From positions 1 through 64,000 of the forward strand of contig JAJYDJ010000005.1 of the NCBI GenBank assembly GCA_021777565.1: a stretch of DNA of 64,000 nucleotides, written 5' to 3'. The notes under the pieces were generated by a model. The model worked only from the letters and a program-made list of their open reading frames with translations, did no database searches and was not told where the DNA came from. Shown here piece by piece: positions 34,636 to 42,862 of the stretch (the stretch's first letter is position 1; each line of letters begins with the position of its first letter). The stretch comes from a bacterium (GTDB lineage: Bacteria > Patescibacteria > Microgenomatia > Levybacterales > UBA12049). Both the position numbers and the translations under genes were made by a program.

Positions 34636-35757
34636 CTAATTTAGTGCATCATAAATCTGCGTATACTGATGCATCACTTTATCATTGGTGTACTGTTGTG
34701 CATTTCTCACGGCAGCGACACTCATAGATTTCCATAGTTTTTCACTCCTCACCAATTTCAATGCTTGTTTGGCATGTTTATCCACATCTGCAGGACGAGC
34801 CAAGTACCCTGTTTTGCCATGCAGTACTACTTTTGGTAGTGCACCAACATTGGTTGCAATAACTGGGGTGCCACACGCCTGTGCTTCTAAGGCCGCAAGT
34901 GAAAAACTTTCATACAGTGATGGGAGTAACAAGACGTGTGCTTTTTGATATAGTGCTGCTACTTCTTTATTACTCTTTACAGATTTTAAGAATGTTACGT
35001 GACGAATTTTATTTTTCTTTACATATTCACGTACTACTTTTTTCTCTGGTCCATCACCAACAAAAAGCATTTTTGCTTTAGGAAATTCTTTTACCACTTG
35101 TTCAAAAATTTGCACAGTCACCAATGGCTGTTTTACTTTTCTGAAATTTGATACGTGAATAAAAAGTGGTTCAGTCAAAGATTTCTCCACCGGATGAAAC
35201 ACTTCTTCATCAATAAAATTTGGGACAATAGTAATGTCTTTCTCAATACCATAAATTTTCAAAAGATTTTTTTTCAAATTTTCAGATGGTACAGTAATAA
35301 CATCTGCACCATGAATGAGCCATTTGTTTAAATTTTTTGGCACGACATGGCCTGGTTTTTCCAAATTAAACCCTAAGACATCGCTACCGTGAAATGTAAT
35401 AATAACTTTTACTGATTTGCCAAAATGTGCCAGCATATTTTTGGCGAGCAAACTCACGTGACCGAACAAGATGCCATAATGTGCATGAATAATATCGATA
35501 TTTTCTTTTTGCACAATTGCGGCGATTTCATCAGCAAGCGCTAATTCATAAATTGGGAATGGAAATAGTGGATAGGAAAATCCAACTACTTTGTGAAATT
35601 TAATATTTTCTTTTCCACTCTCTGCACGGAATGCCGTTTCATAACTTAAGAAATGGACCTCATAGCCACGTTTTGAGAGCTCCTTTGCGGTTTCAAATGC
35701 TACCATTCCGCTTCCCCCTAACCAGGGAGATGCGACAACTAATATCTTTTTTTTCAT
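34636..35757 (-). CDS. bshA: BshA-like GT4 glycosyltransferase (N-acetylglucosaminyl L-malate synthase)
   Basis: The 373-residue GT-B protein matches BshA, which joins GlcNAc from UDP-GlcNAc to L-malate in the first step of bacillithiol synthesis. It begins KKILVVASPWLGGSGMVAFE, then YPLFPFPIYELALADEI, IDIIHAHYGILFGHVSLLAK and VIITFHGSDVLG, close to the BshA pattern GGSGVVA...YPLF.YPPYDLALA...HVHYA.P...T.HGTDI. The C-terminal half has VSNFRKVKQPL, LFVGDGPEKK and the donor motif YESFSLAALEAQACGTPVIATNVG. Start ATG 35757 follows the bshB-like stop by 19 bases. The pairing supports the call, but a related glycolipid role is possible. Confidence 0.75.
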   Translation of the reverse strand: MKKKILVVASPWLGGSGMVAFETAKELSKRGYEVHFLSYETAFRAESGKENIKFHKVVGFSYPLFPFPIYELALADEIAAIVQKENIDIIHAHYGILFGHVSLLAKNMLAHFGKSVKVIITFHGSDVLGFNLEKPGHVVPKNLNKWLIHGADVITVPSENLKKNLLKIYGIEKDITIVPNFIDEEVFHPVEKSLTEPLFIHVSNFRKVKQPLVTVQIFEQVVKEFPKAKMLFVGDGPEKKVVREYVKKNKIRHVTFLKSVKSNKEVAALYQKAHVLLLPSLYESFSLAALEAQACGTPVIATNVGALPKVVLHGKTGYLARPADVDKHAKQALKLVRSEKLWKSMSVAAVRNAQQYTNDKVMHQYTQIYDALN

Positions 35758-35776
35758 ATGATTTTTTAGGCAGGGG

Positions 35777-36514
35777 CTAGAAAAAGTTAGGAATGAAACC
35801 CATTGGGTCATCTAACCCGATTGGGTTAATACTCAAGTAAGGTTCGCCATATCTTTTGGCGATGGGGAAGCCATAGTTGCGTGCTCTGGCTTCGAAGAAT
35901 TTCAGAGTATCAGCATCATTATCAATAGTTTTGCGTGTTCCCTTGCCTCCACCGAACTGAGACGTGTGCGCCAGAAGCGCTTTCATCTTGGTATCAAATT
36001 CATCAGTAATATCCAAAATAAATGATGGCTGGAATTCATTCCACATCATGTAAAAAAGGAATCGTGTTGGGCGATGTTTTTCCTGGCCTGTTTCGTAGCG
36101 AATCAGTCCTGAGGTGAAAAGAGCCTCTCTTACAAGATTTCCGGTAGCCATGTGATCAGGGTGCCTATCAAAGTAGTATGGAACCAAAACCATTTCAGGC
36201 TTGTGTGCACGAATTGCTTTAACTAATACATCCTGCAATTCTCGAGAATTAAAAAAGAAATTATTTGGTACTTCCAAGTTCTCGCGAAACTTTGCCCCCA
36301 GGATTTTTCGTGCTGCTTGTGCTTCTTTTTGTCTCTCTTCAACAGTTCCGTTGGTTGATAACTCACCAAGAGACATGTCAATAATACCTGTTGAATAGCC
36401 ACGTTTTGCAGCCTTAACAAGCAGTCCTCCACATCCATCCTCGATATCATCTGGATGTGCTCCAAATGCAAGGATGTCTACTTTTTCATTTGATAATTTT
36501 TTAGGATCTATCAT
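35777..36514 (-). CDS. bshB: BshB-like PIG-L/LmbE-family deacetylase
   Basis: The 245-residue protein belongs to the zinc-dependent PIG-L family. Visible motifs: VDILAFGAHPDDIEDGCGG (the AHPDD metal site), IIDMSLGELSTNGTVEERQKEA, FRENLEVPNNFF, and RHPDHMATGNLVREAL with the second metal His. The order GELxTxGT, FRENL and DRHPDH is characteristic of BshB1, which removes the acetyl group from GlcNAc-malate. Start ATG 36514 lies just after the terminator of the murT-gatD operon, so this is the first gene of a bshB-bshA-unknown unit. BshC is not in the window, so a full pathway is not shown. Confidence 0.78.
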   Translation of the reverse strand: MIDPKKLSNEKVDILAFGAHPDDIEDGCGGLLVKAAKRGYSTGIIDMSLGELSTNGTVEERQKEAQAARKILGAKFRENLEVPNNFFFNSRELQDVLVKAIRAHKPEMVLVPYYFDRHPDHMATGNLVREALFTSGLIRYETGQEKHRPTRFLFYMMWNEFQPSFILDITDEFDTKMKALLAHTSQFGGGKGTRKTIDNDADTLKFFEARARNYGFPIAKRYGEPYLSINPIGLDDPMGFIPNFF

Positions 36515-36524
36515 ATTTTTAGTA

Positions 36525-36556
36525 CAAAAAAAAACCTCCCGCTTCTGTGGGAGGTT
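36525..36556 (-). terminator. rho-independent terminator after gatD
   Basis: On the minus strand an eight-bp stem AACCTCCC/GGGAGGTT with an eight-base loop is followed by a run of about ten T. It separates the polX-to-gatD unit from the bshB-bshA unit. The 130 bases between it and the gatD stop hold nothing else I can see. Confidence 0.85.
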
Positions 36557-36687
36557 ATACAAAAAAAACTTCTCTCCCACGAAACATCAGACCCAAATAA
36601 GGGTGTGACGCTTCATTGGAAAGAAGTATTGCGTGTTCATGTCACAAATATGATACCAGAGGATTTTACCTTGTGTCAACAGGCAAA

Positions 36688-37455
36688 CTACATCCGTGCA
36701 AGAATTGCCTCACGAGCACTCGCAGCAAGTGAGTCATCAAGAGGTGTAAGCATTACTTTCTCACCATATTTTTTCTCGAGTGCTTTTTCAATAAGCCAGT
36801 CTGCAATCATAGGATTTTTGGGTAAGATAGGACCATGAAAATATGTGCCGATAGAATTTTTATACACTGCTCCTTCTTCCTGAGCACTATCATTACTTCC
36901 ATAGCCTTTGAGCACTTTTCCAAGTGGCTTAATACTTTTACCTAAGATTGTTCTGCCTCCATGGTTCTCAAAACCTACAATTGTCCCTGTGATACCAAGT
37001 TCAGGACTGAGCTCAACTGCAATATTTCCAATAAGCCGTTCACGACCTGGATTTTCGGTATACATATCTAAAACTCCCAGTTGAGGTAATTTTGTCCCAT
37101 CGGCAGTTTTGTAATACTGTCCCAAATACTGAAACCCTCCACAGATATACAACCCCGGAACACCGTCTTCTATCATCTGTGCAAATGCTTTCTTTTTCTT
37201 TTGTAAATCTTTGGCAACAATTTCCTGCTGCATATCCTGTGCACCACCCATCATTAACAGATCACAGGACTGCAAATCTTTTTCGGTTGAGCCAACTCCA
37301 ATTTCTCTGACAGTCACGTTAATACCTCGATCTTTACATCGTTTTTCAAGTACGATGACATTCCCCCGATCGCCATAGATATTCATCAGATCAGGATATA
37401 ACCACCCGATGGTGAGTTGGTATTTTTTATTTTGTCTGTTAGTTGTATGTTTCAT
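36688..37455 (-). CDS. gatD: lipid II isoglutaminyl synthase, glutaminase subunit
   Basis: GatD supplies ammonia to MurT, which amidates D-Glu of the lipid II stem peptide. The 255-residue protein is a CobB/CobQ-like class I glutamine amidotransferase: LTIGWLYPDLMNIYGDRGNVIVLEKRC at the start, CDLLMMGGAQDMQQ, the nucleophile region GLYICGGFQYLGQYY, and GTYFHGPILPKNPMIADWLI with the catalytic His. The start is ATG 37455 (MKHTTNRQ), just upstream of the conserved block. It lies directly downstream of murT, separated by the second copy of the 98-bp repeat, in the same order as in Gram-positive bacteria. Confidence 0.92.
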   Translation of the reverse strand: MKHTTNRQNKKYQLTIGWLYPDLMNIYGDRGNVIVLEKRCKDRGINVTVREIGVGSTEKDLQSCDLLMMGGAQDMQQEIVAKDLQKKKKAFAQMIEDGVPGLYICGGFQYLGQYYKTADGTKLPQLGVLDMYTENPGRERLIGNIAVELSPELGITGTIVGFENHGGRTILGKSIKPLGKVLKGYGSNDSAQEEGAVYKNSIGTYFHGPILPKNPMIADWLIEKALEKKYGEKVMLTPLDDSLAASAREAILARM

Positions 37456-37468
37456 ATATTTCCTTGAC

Positions 37469-37566
37469 GTCATTCTGAACGGAGTGCGCCGCTACTGGGT
37501 AGCAAGTGCTCTTGGGGCGAAGAATCTATATTTAGAAATAAGATCCTTCGCTTTGCTCAGGATGAC
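37469..37566. repeat. 98-bp imperfect palindromic repeat, copy 2
   Basis: This copy lies between murT and gatD. It has the same ends and interior as copy 1 (29655-29752), with about seven substitutions and no indels. It ends 13 bases before the gatD start and begins 16 bases after the murT stop on the minus strand, so it is transcribed within the murT-gatD mRNA and could fold there. Confidence 0.85.
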
Positions 37567-37581
37567 ACTCTAAGCATCCCC

Positions 37582-38868
37582 TCACAAAATACTTCTCCCC
37601 GTTATAATTTTTCTCACATCAAGCATGGCAGAATACGTTGGCAAAATATAAAAAGTCTCTCCTTTTGGTGTATTTTTAACACCAGTTTCAATTGCCTCTT
37701 CAAGTGATGGGAAGACTCGCGCTTCACAACCCGCATACTGAATACGAAGTGCCATATCATATACTCTATCACCGCTAACGAGTACCTCAGCAAACGAATT
37801 GATGTATTGTTCCATATTCGTATCCCAGATCCAGCTCACGTCTGTCCCATCAGGGATTCTATCATTCAAAACAAAGAGCACACGGGGGTGTTTGGACAGA
37901 GACAAAACTGTCTCAATACTTTGATTTGTTCCTGTTGGATTTTTAGACAAAATGATTTGTATCTCTTTCCCATCTTTTTGCACTTTTTCTTGTCTGCCAA
38001 ATGCAGGATGGACCTTCATCAGCGCATCTGAGATCTCACTATCAGTCGCGCCAATACGTTTTGCCACAGTCGCTGCTGCAGCCATATTGTATTGGTTATA
38101 GAGCCCTGAGAGTTCACTCGTAAATGGCTTGAATGCATACGTTGGTGTTGGTCTATTGAGGCCGCATGAAGGACAGTGCCAATCTCCCACGTGAGAATAA
38201 CTTACTTTTTTATATTCAAGTTTACTCTCACAGCGAGGACAATAGGTACTATCTGCTCCATGAATAATTTCACTTTTTTGCATCTGTGAAACAGGCAGTC
38301 CAAAATAGATCGGTTTCTCAATACCAAGCCCCAACCAGGCAACCAATGGATCATCTCCATTCAGAACGATTTGCACATCGTTAAGTTTGGCAAAAGATGT
38401 CTGCCATTTCTTAGCAATAGTCATCAATTCTCCATATCTATCCAACTGATCTCTGAAGAGATTCAGACAAATAATATATGCTGGCATCACTTCCTTAAGC
38501 ATCAATGGCAGGACATTCTCATCAACTTCAAAAATGAGAAAATCATACGAAATCTTTCCATCAATACGGCTGGCATTGAGAAATCCCGATGCCATACCAT
38601 TCATTAAGTTGGCTCCCGACTGGTTATAAAAAATTTTCTTGCCATGTGACGTGAGCATTGAAGAAAGTAGCATAGACGTCGTTGTCTTCCCATTTGTCCC
38701 ACTCACAAAAACGATCTGTGTTTGAGGGTTCATGCGGTGAAGCCGAGCGATAAATCTTGGATACATGCTCAGGACGATATATCCTGGCCAAGTAGAGCCA
38801 CTTCCCTTGCCAATAAGTTGGCTCATTCGTGACACACACTTCCCTAAAATAATCAGTATTTGCATCAT
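37582..38868 (-). CDS. murT: lipid II isoglutaminyl synthase, Mur ligase-like subunit
   Basis: MurT is the ATP-dependent ligase-like partner of GatD. The 428-residue protein has the Mur ligase P-loop FVSGTNGKTTTSML, then FEVDENVLPLM and NLFRDQLDRYGEL. A four-Cys zinc ribbon typical of MurT is present: YCPRCESKLEYKK...HCPSCGLNRPTP. The C-terminal DUF1727-like part includes LSKNPTGTNQSIETV and VLFVLNDRIPDGTDVSWIWD. ATG 38868 lies seven bases from the htpX stop; a second ATG follows directly. It forms a unit with gatD and sits downstream of htpX. Confidence 0.93.
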   Translation of the reverse strand: MMQILIILGKCVSRMSQLIGKGSGSTWPGYIVLSMYPRFIARLHRMNPQTQIVFVSGTNGKTTTSMLLSSMLTSHGKKIFYNQSGANLMNGMASGFLNASRIDGKISYDFLIFEVDENVLPLMLKEVMPAYIICLNLFRDQLDRYGELMTIAKKWQTSFAKLNDVQIVLNGDDPLVAWLGLGIEKPIYFGLPVSQMQKSEIIHGADSTYCPRCESKLEYKKVSYSHVGDWHCPSCGLNRPTPTYAFKPFTSELSGLYNQYNMAAAATVAKRIGATDSEISDALMKVHPAFGRQEKVQKDGKEIQIILSKNPTGTNQSIETVLSLSKHPRVLFVLNDRIPDGTDVSWIWDTNMEQYINSFAEVLVSGDRVYDMALRIQYAGCEARVFPSLEEAIETGVKNTPKGETFYILPTYSAMLDVRKIITGRSIL

Positions 38869-38874
38869 AGAAGA

Positions 38875-39780
38875 TTACATGGAACGCAAGATCTTAATAC
38901 GTTCTTCGATTGGTGGATGCGTATCAAAAAGTGAAGCAAACCATGCGCCTGCTTCTTTATTGGTAAAAGGATTTGCGATAAATAAATGTGCCGTCGCATT
39001 ACTGGCGCCCGGCATAGGCGCTTTACTGTGTGCAATCTTTTCTAGTGCTGATGCCAACCCTTCAGGGTATCTGGTCAACAATACTCCTGATGCATCTGCC
39101 AAAAATTCTCGTTTACGAGATACTGCCAACTGAATAAGTGTCGCAACAATTGGAGATAAAATTGCAAAAATAATACCAATGATCAGGAAAAGTGATTGTA
39201 AATTCCCTTCCTCTCGATCATTACTGCGCCTACCGCCTCCCCACCACAGCGCATTGGTAAACATTTGTGCTAGAAGGGCTACAAATCCCACAAGAATGGC
39301 AACCACTGCCATGAGTCTGGTGTCGTAGTTTTTGACATGGGACAGTTCATGTGCGAGCACCCCTTCTAACTCAGCCTTATTCATCAGAGCAAGAAGTCCG
39401 GTCGTTACACAGACCACAGCATGTTTTGGGTCTCTACCTGTAGCGAATGCATTTGGGGCATCAGTCTGCATGACATACACTTTTGGAGTCGGGACGCCAT
39501 CACCAATCGCCAAGTTTTCAACAATATGATACAGGGTTGGGTTATCCTTTTCCTGTATCTCTCGTGCGCCAACACTTGCTAGTACTAACTGATCAGAGTA
39601 GTAATAACTTCCAAGGCTGGAGAATCCGGCAAAGATGAGAGCAAATGCCGCAAATGTCCATTCGTTATACCCAAGTGCTTTGGCAAAGACATAAGACACG
39701 GTCACAATAAACACAGAAAAGAGAACCATAATAAGTATGGTTTTCCATCTGTTCCCACTGATCTGTGAATACAAATTCAT
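38875..39780 (-). CDS. htpX: HtpX-type M48 membrane metalloprotease
   Basis: The 301-residue zinc protease degrades misfolded membrane proteins. It has N-terminal helices (TILIMVLFSVFIVTVSYVFA and FAAFALIFAGFSSLG), the active site VLAHELSHVKNYDTRL with HELSH, two further helices, and EFLADASGVLLTRYPEGLASALEKI as the downstream Glu ligand region. NAFATGRDPKHAVVCVTTGLL is also characteristic. The length is normal. TAAAAT, formed by the end of lemA, lies seven bases before ATG 39780, so it could also have its own transcript. lemA-htpX is a frequently conserved pair. Confidence 0.94.
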   Translation of the reverse strand: MNLYSQISGNRWKTILIMVLFSVFIVTVSYVFAKALGYNEWTFAAFALIFAGFSSLGSYYYSDQLVLASVGAREIQEKDNPTLYHIVENLAIGDGVPTPKVYVMQTDAPNAFATGRDPKHAVVCVTTGLLALMNKAELEGVLAHELSHVKNYDTRLMAVVAILVGFVALLAQMFTNALWWGGGRRSNDREEGNLQSLFLIIGIIFAILSPIVATLIQLAVSRKREFLADASGVLLTRYPEGLASALEKIAHSKAPMPGASNATAHLFIANPFTNKEAGAWFASLFDTHPPIEERIKILRSM

Positions 39781-39782
39781 AG

Positions 39783-40334
39783 TTAGAATTTTACCAAGAC
39801 AGACTTTTTCTCTTCTTCAGTCGCTGCAAAGAATTGTGCAGACTTAAATCCGAGCATCTGGCCAAACATCATAGTTGGAAATACTGCTAACTTTGTATTG
39901 AAATCCATGACCATGCTGTTGTAGAACTGTCGAGCATACGCGATTTTATTCTCAGTATCAGATAATTCTTCCTGGAGTGATAAAAAATTCTCATTGGCCT
40001 TCAGTGTTGGGTAATTCTCACTGACCGCAAAAAGAGATTTGAGTGTCTCTCCAAGTTCATTATTTGCTTTTGCCTTTTCGCTAACACTCCCTGCTTCCAT
40101 CAGCGCAGTACGCGCCTTGGTAATGTGCTCGAGAAGTTCTTTTTCATGCTTGGCATACCCTTTGACTGTTTCTACCAGATTAGGGATCAAATCACTTCTT
40201 CTTTTCAGTTGTACATCGATTTGAGAGAATGCTTCGTCAATACGAACTTTTGCCGTAATCAGGCTGTTATACGACGCCCATAGAAAGAGTGCTACGAAAG
40301 CGACAATTGCAATAATTACTAATCCTATTCCCAT
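39783..40334 (-). CDS. lemA: LemA family protein
   Basis: The protein has about 183 residues with one N-terminal helix (LVIIAIVAFVALFLWASYNSL) and a long helical bundle outside. Family motifs are WASYNSLITAKVRIDEAFSQIDVQLKRRSDLIPNLVETVKGYA, shown here in part, ENYPTLKANENFLSLQEELSDTENKIAYARQFYN, and FPTMMFGQMLGF. The function of LemA is poorly known; it is often paired with htpX, as here. ATG 40334 has the Shine-Dalgarno-like AGGTGGTGA just upstream and overlaps the polX stop region, so translation is probably coupled to polX. Confidence 0.92.
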   Translation of the reverse strand: MGIGLVIIAIVAFVALFLWASYNSLITAKVRIDEAFSQIDVQLKRRSDLIPNLVETVKGYAKHEKELLEHITKARTALMEAGSVSEKAKANNELGETLKSLFAVSENYPTLKANENFLSLQEELSDTENKIAYARQFYNSMVMDFNTKLAVFPTMMFGQMLGFKSAQFFAATEEEKKSVLVKF

Positions 40335-40335
40335 A

Positions 40336-42108
40336 TCATTCACCACCTTTCAACCATTTCGCAAATTCATTATACCCTAACGTATTAAGAATATCTTTTT
40401 TCTCGGCCCACCCTCGTCTGGCATTATAGACGCCATACTGCATAAGGTCCATGTGAGACACTTCATGACTATCGGTATCGATCACCATTTTGACCCCATG
40501 CTTTATCGCTTCTTGAATAAGAGTATCAGGTAAGTCAGTGCGCTCTGGCCACGCGTTAATTTCTAGTGCTTTATTATGCGTCTTGCAGAAATCAAACAAC
40601 GTGTCCCAATCAACATCATAGCTTTCACGCGAACCAAACAGTCTGCCCGTTGGATGAGCAAGAATTTTTACTTTGGGATGAGAAAGTCCCGCAAGAATTC
40701 TTTGTGTCATTTTCTCTTTACTCATCCCAAATGAGCTATGAATGGAGACAATACCAGCATCCAGGAGCGAGAGGCTCTTGTCATCTACCGAGAGCGATCC
40801 ATTGGCCAGAATATCTATCTCGAGCAATTTAATTACTCGAACACTTTTTATGTTTGATTTAATGTGTTCGATATGCTCATCTCGCTTTTGGAGTATGGAA
40901 AAAATTTGCCTTTCTGTATGTTGAGAAACACTCGGATTATGTTCTGAAAATCCTAAGTATTCGTATCCAAGTTGTTCTGCTTTCTTAAGCATATCCTCCA
41001 TGCTTGTCAGACCCAAGTCATGGCTTGGCTCGATAGGATAACTAGAATGGGTATGTAAATCCCCTTTGATATCTTTTAGTTCAACTAGGTGAGGCAGCGA
41101 GTGCTTTTCAGCGAGTTCAATCTCTCCTCTATCTTCTCGCATTTCAGGAGGTACCCATTCTAGCCCCATTGCGTTATAAAACTCTTCCTCTGTTTTATAT
41201 TTTTCTCGAACTTCGGATTTTTTATCCAATCTCTTGATTCCATACTCTGAAAGAGATAATTTTTTTCTTAGTGCCAGATCACGCAAGTGGACGTTATGAT
41301 GTTTACTCCCGGTAAAATGCTGCAAGAGTGACCCAAATCCTTCTATTGGCTGTACCATCAAATCCACCTGCTGACCACCACTAGTAAGTAGTGACGCGGT
41401 ATTGGGGCCTTGCTCTATCACACGACTTTTATAGGGATACTGTACAAAATGAGCAATGACTTTTTCAGGCTCGTTAGATGCGACAGCTATATCTATATCC
41501 CCAACCGTAAAGACACGTCGACGAAGACTTCCCAGTGCCTCTGCCTGATGTACTTCAGGAATCTTTTTCAGATAGTCGGTTAGTTGCATGGCGATTTTGT
41601 CAGCGAAGGGAAGCAGCATGCGAGTTGTTTTACCAGCGCCTTTTCCAAACTCTTCTAAGGCTCGAATCAATGCTTGCTGAGACGTTTCACCAAATCTTTC
41701 AATCGTAAGCTTTTCACTTGTTAACTTTTTTTTCAGATCTGCAATGACGGTCTCAGGCTTTGATAAATGTAATTCTGTTACTAACTTATAGGCACGTTTT
41801 GGTCCAATACTGGGGACATCAAGAAGTGGAAAAACGGCTGCAGGAATTTTTTTCAGAAATGTCTCAAAATGTTTTACTTTTCCTTTTGTGACGAGTTCTG
41901 TCAGATGACCGCGCATGATTTCTCCAATTCCTTTGACATCTGCTAACTTCCCTTCGCGTACGAGATCAGTCACTTGCTCAGCACTGGCTGAGATGATATC
42001 TGCTGCTTTTTCATACGCAACTAACTGAAAATGATACTCACGATCATTCAGGATCGTCATTGCAGCGGCAACATTGCGCAGGAGTTTGGCTATCTCTGCA
42101 TTGGTCAT
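40336..42108 (-). CDS. polX: DNA polymerase X family protein with PHP domain
   Basis: The 590-residue protein is a bacterial PolX, a gap-filling repair polymerase with an exonuclease or phosphoesterase PHP domain. In order: helix-hairpin-helix segments (VKGIGEIMRGHLTELV, VPSIGPKRAYKLV), the nucleotidyltransferase core EALGSLRRRVFTVGDIDIAVAS with its GS and DID residues, a thumb region FTGSKHHNVHLRDLA, and the PHP domain GDLHTHSSYPIEPSHD, GFSEHNPS and ILAHPTGRLFG. ATG 42108 has both a promoter (TTGTTT-17-TACGCT) and an AGGTGAGG ribosome site. It heads a polX-lemA-htpX-murT-gatD unit, an unusual mix of repair and envelope genes. Confidence 0.94.
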   Translation of the reverse strand: MTNAEIAKLLRNVAAAMTILNDREYHFQLVAYEKAADIISASAEQVTDLVREGKLADVKGIGEIMRGHLTELVTKGKVKHFETFLKKIPAAVFPLLDVPSIGPKRAYKLVTELHLSKPETVIADLKKKLTSEKLTIERFGETSQQALIRALEEFGKGAGKTTRMLLPFADKIAMQLTDYLKKIPEVHQAEALGSLRRRVFTVGDIDIAVASNEPEKVIAHFVQYPYKSRVIEQGPNTASLLTSGGQQVDLMVQPIEGFGSLLQHFTGSKHHNVHLRDLALRKKLSLSEYGIKRLDKKSEVREKYKTEEEFYNAMGLEWVPPEMREDRGEIELAEKHSLPHLVELKDIKGDLHTHSSYPIEPSHDLGLTSMEDMLKKAEQLGYEYLGFSEHNPSVSQHTERQIFSILQKRDEHIEHIKSNIKSVRVIKLLEIDILANGSLSVDDKSLSLLDAGIVSIHSSFGMSKEKMTQRILAGLSHPKVKILAHPTGRLFGSRESYDVDWDTLFDFCKTHNKALEINAWPERTDLPDTLIQEAIKHGVKMVIDTDSHEVSHMDLMQYGVYNARRGWAEKKDILNTLGYNEFAKWLKGGE

Positions 42109-42118
42109 ATCCTCACCT

Positions 42119-42161
42119 AGCGTAGCAGACCGTTGTGAGGAAAACAATAATTTGGTACAAT
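42119..42161. promoter_or_regulatory. interleaved divergent promoters for polX and tRNA-Asp
   Basis: Minus strand (polX): TTGTTT (42147-42142), 17 bases, TACGCT (42124-42119). Plus strand (tRNA-Asp): TTGTGA (42133-42138), 17 bases, TACAAT (42156-42161). The two promoters overlap almost completely, so only one can be occupied at a time. Confidence 0.6.
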
Positions 42162-42175
42162 AATCGTGCCCTTTT

Positions 42176-42249
42176 GGGGTTGTAGCTCAGTTGGTTAGAG
42201 CGTCTCCCTGTCACGGAGAAGGTCGCGGGTTCGAGCCCCGTCAATCCCG
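42176..42249 (+). tRNA. tRNA-Asp (GTC anticodon)
   Basis: 74 bases. The acceptor GGGGTTG pairs with CAATCCC; D-arm GCTC/GAGC; anticodon stem TCTCC/GGAGA with loop CTGTCAC, anticodon GTC; T-arm GCGGG/CCCGT with loop TTCGAGC; discriminator G as expected for Asp. CCA is not encoded. Confidence 0.95.
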
Positions 42250-42296
42250 CAAGAACACTCTCTCTAATACGATTAAATCTAGTTGGGGAAATAGTA

Positions 42297-42758
42297 TTAA
42301 CTTTGAGGCATCAAGTGGAAAGTCCCATCAAGAATTGCATGTCCTAAGTCTGTCAATGTTAACTCCTGTGGCTCTTTACCTAAACGTTCAGCAAGCAAAG
42401 CAGCTTCCATCTTATACATAAGTCCCATTGCTGTGAGCTCATCAGCCCCTCGATGAGCAGTGGCTCCAACAGCTAAAATATAAAGTACAATACTGTTTTC
42501 ACCAACTTGTGATTCTGGGAAAAGTCTCTGCCCTGTCCAAGCTGCGACACGCAGTGCAGCACTTCCTTCAGCTGCGCCAAGCACATTCATCATTTCATCA
42601 AATCTCTCCAGTTCTTCAGTACGCTCACCCCGGCGTAACCCATCACGAGCATCATTCCACAATGTAGACTCAAGAGCACGTGCATATTCTCCTGGACTAA
42701 AGACAGTGGTCATCTCTAGGTTTGAAAGGGCTAATCCTAAATCAATTTCGTTCGCCAT
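42297..42758 (-). CDS. soluble protein of unknown function (153 residues)
   Basis: I do not recognise this protein. It is predicted to be nearly all helical, acidic, and rich in Ala, Leu, Glu and Arg, with no membrane span. Segments include LGLALSNLEMTTVFSPGEYARALESTL, GAAEGSAALRVAAWTGQRLFPES and ADELTAMGLMYKMEAALLAERLGKEPQELTLTDLGHAIL. A helical bundle of the kind found in small adaptor proteins is possible, but no family can be named. A TGTAATAT element lies about eight bases before ATG 42758, in line with a leaderless start. It sits between tRNA-Asp and the half-size MFS gene on the opposite strand. Confidence 0.6.
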   Translation of the reverse strand: MANEIDLGLALSNLEMTTVFSPGEYARALESTLWNDARDGLRRGERTEELERFDEMMNVLGAAEGSAALRVAAWTGQRLFPESQVGENSIVLYILAVGATAHRGADELTAMGLMYKMEAALLAERLGKEPQELTLTDLGHAILDGTFHLMPQS

Positions 42759-42827
42759 GTCGCTGCATATTACAGGATTGTAAAAAAATTGTCAAATGCT
42801 ATTAAATCGGGCTGATCATTCATCCCC

Positions 42828-42856
42828 TTGTAATCTTTTTCTTCCCCCTACATACT
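42828..42856 (+). promoter_or_regulatory. leaderless promoter of the half-size MFS gene
   Basis: TTGTAA (42828-42833), 17 bases, CATACT (42851-42856), six bases to ATG 42863. Confidence 0.55.
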
Positions 42857-42862
42857 GAATAC

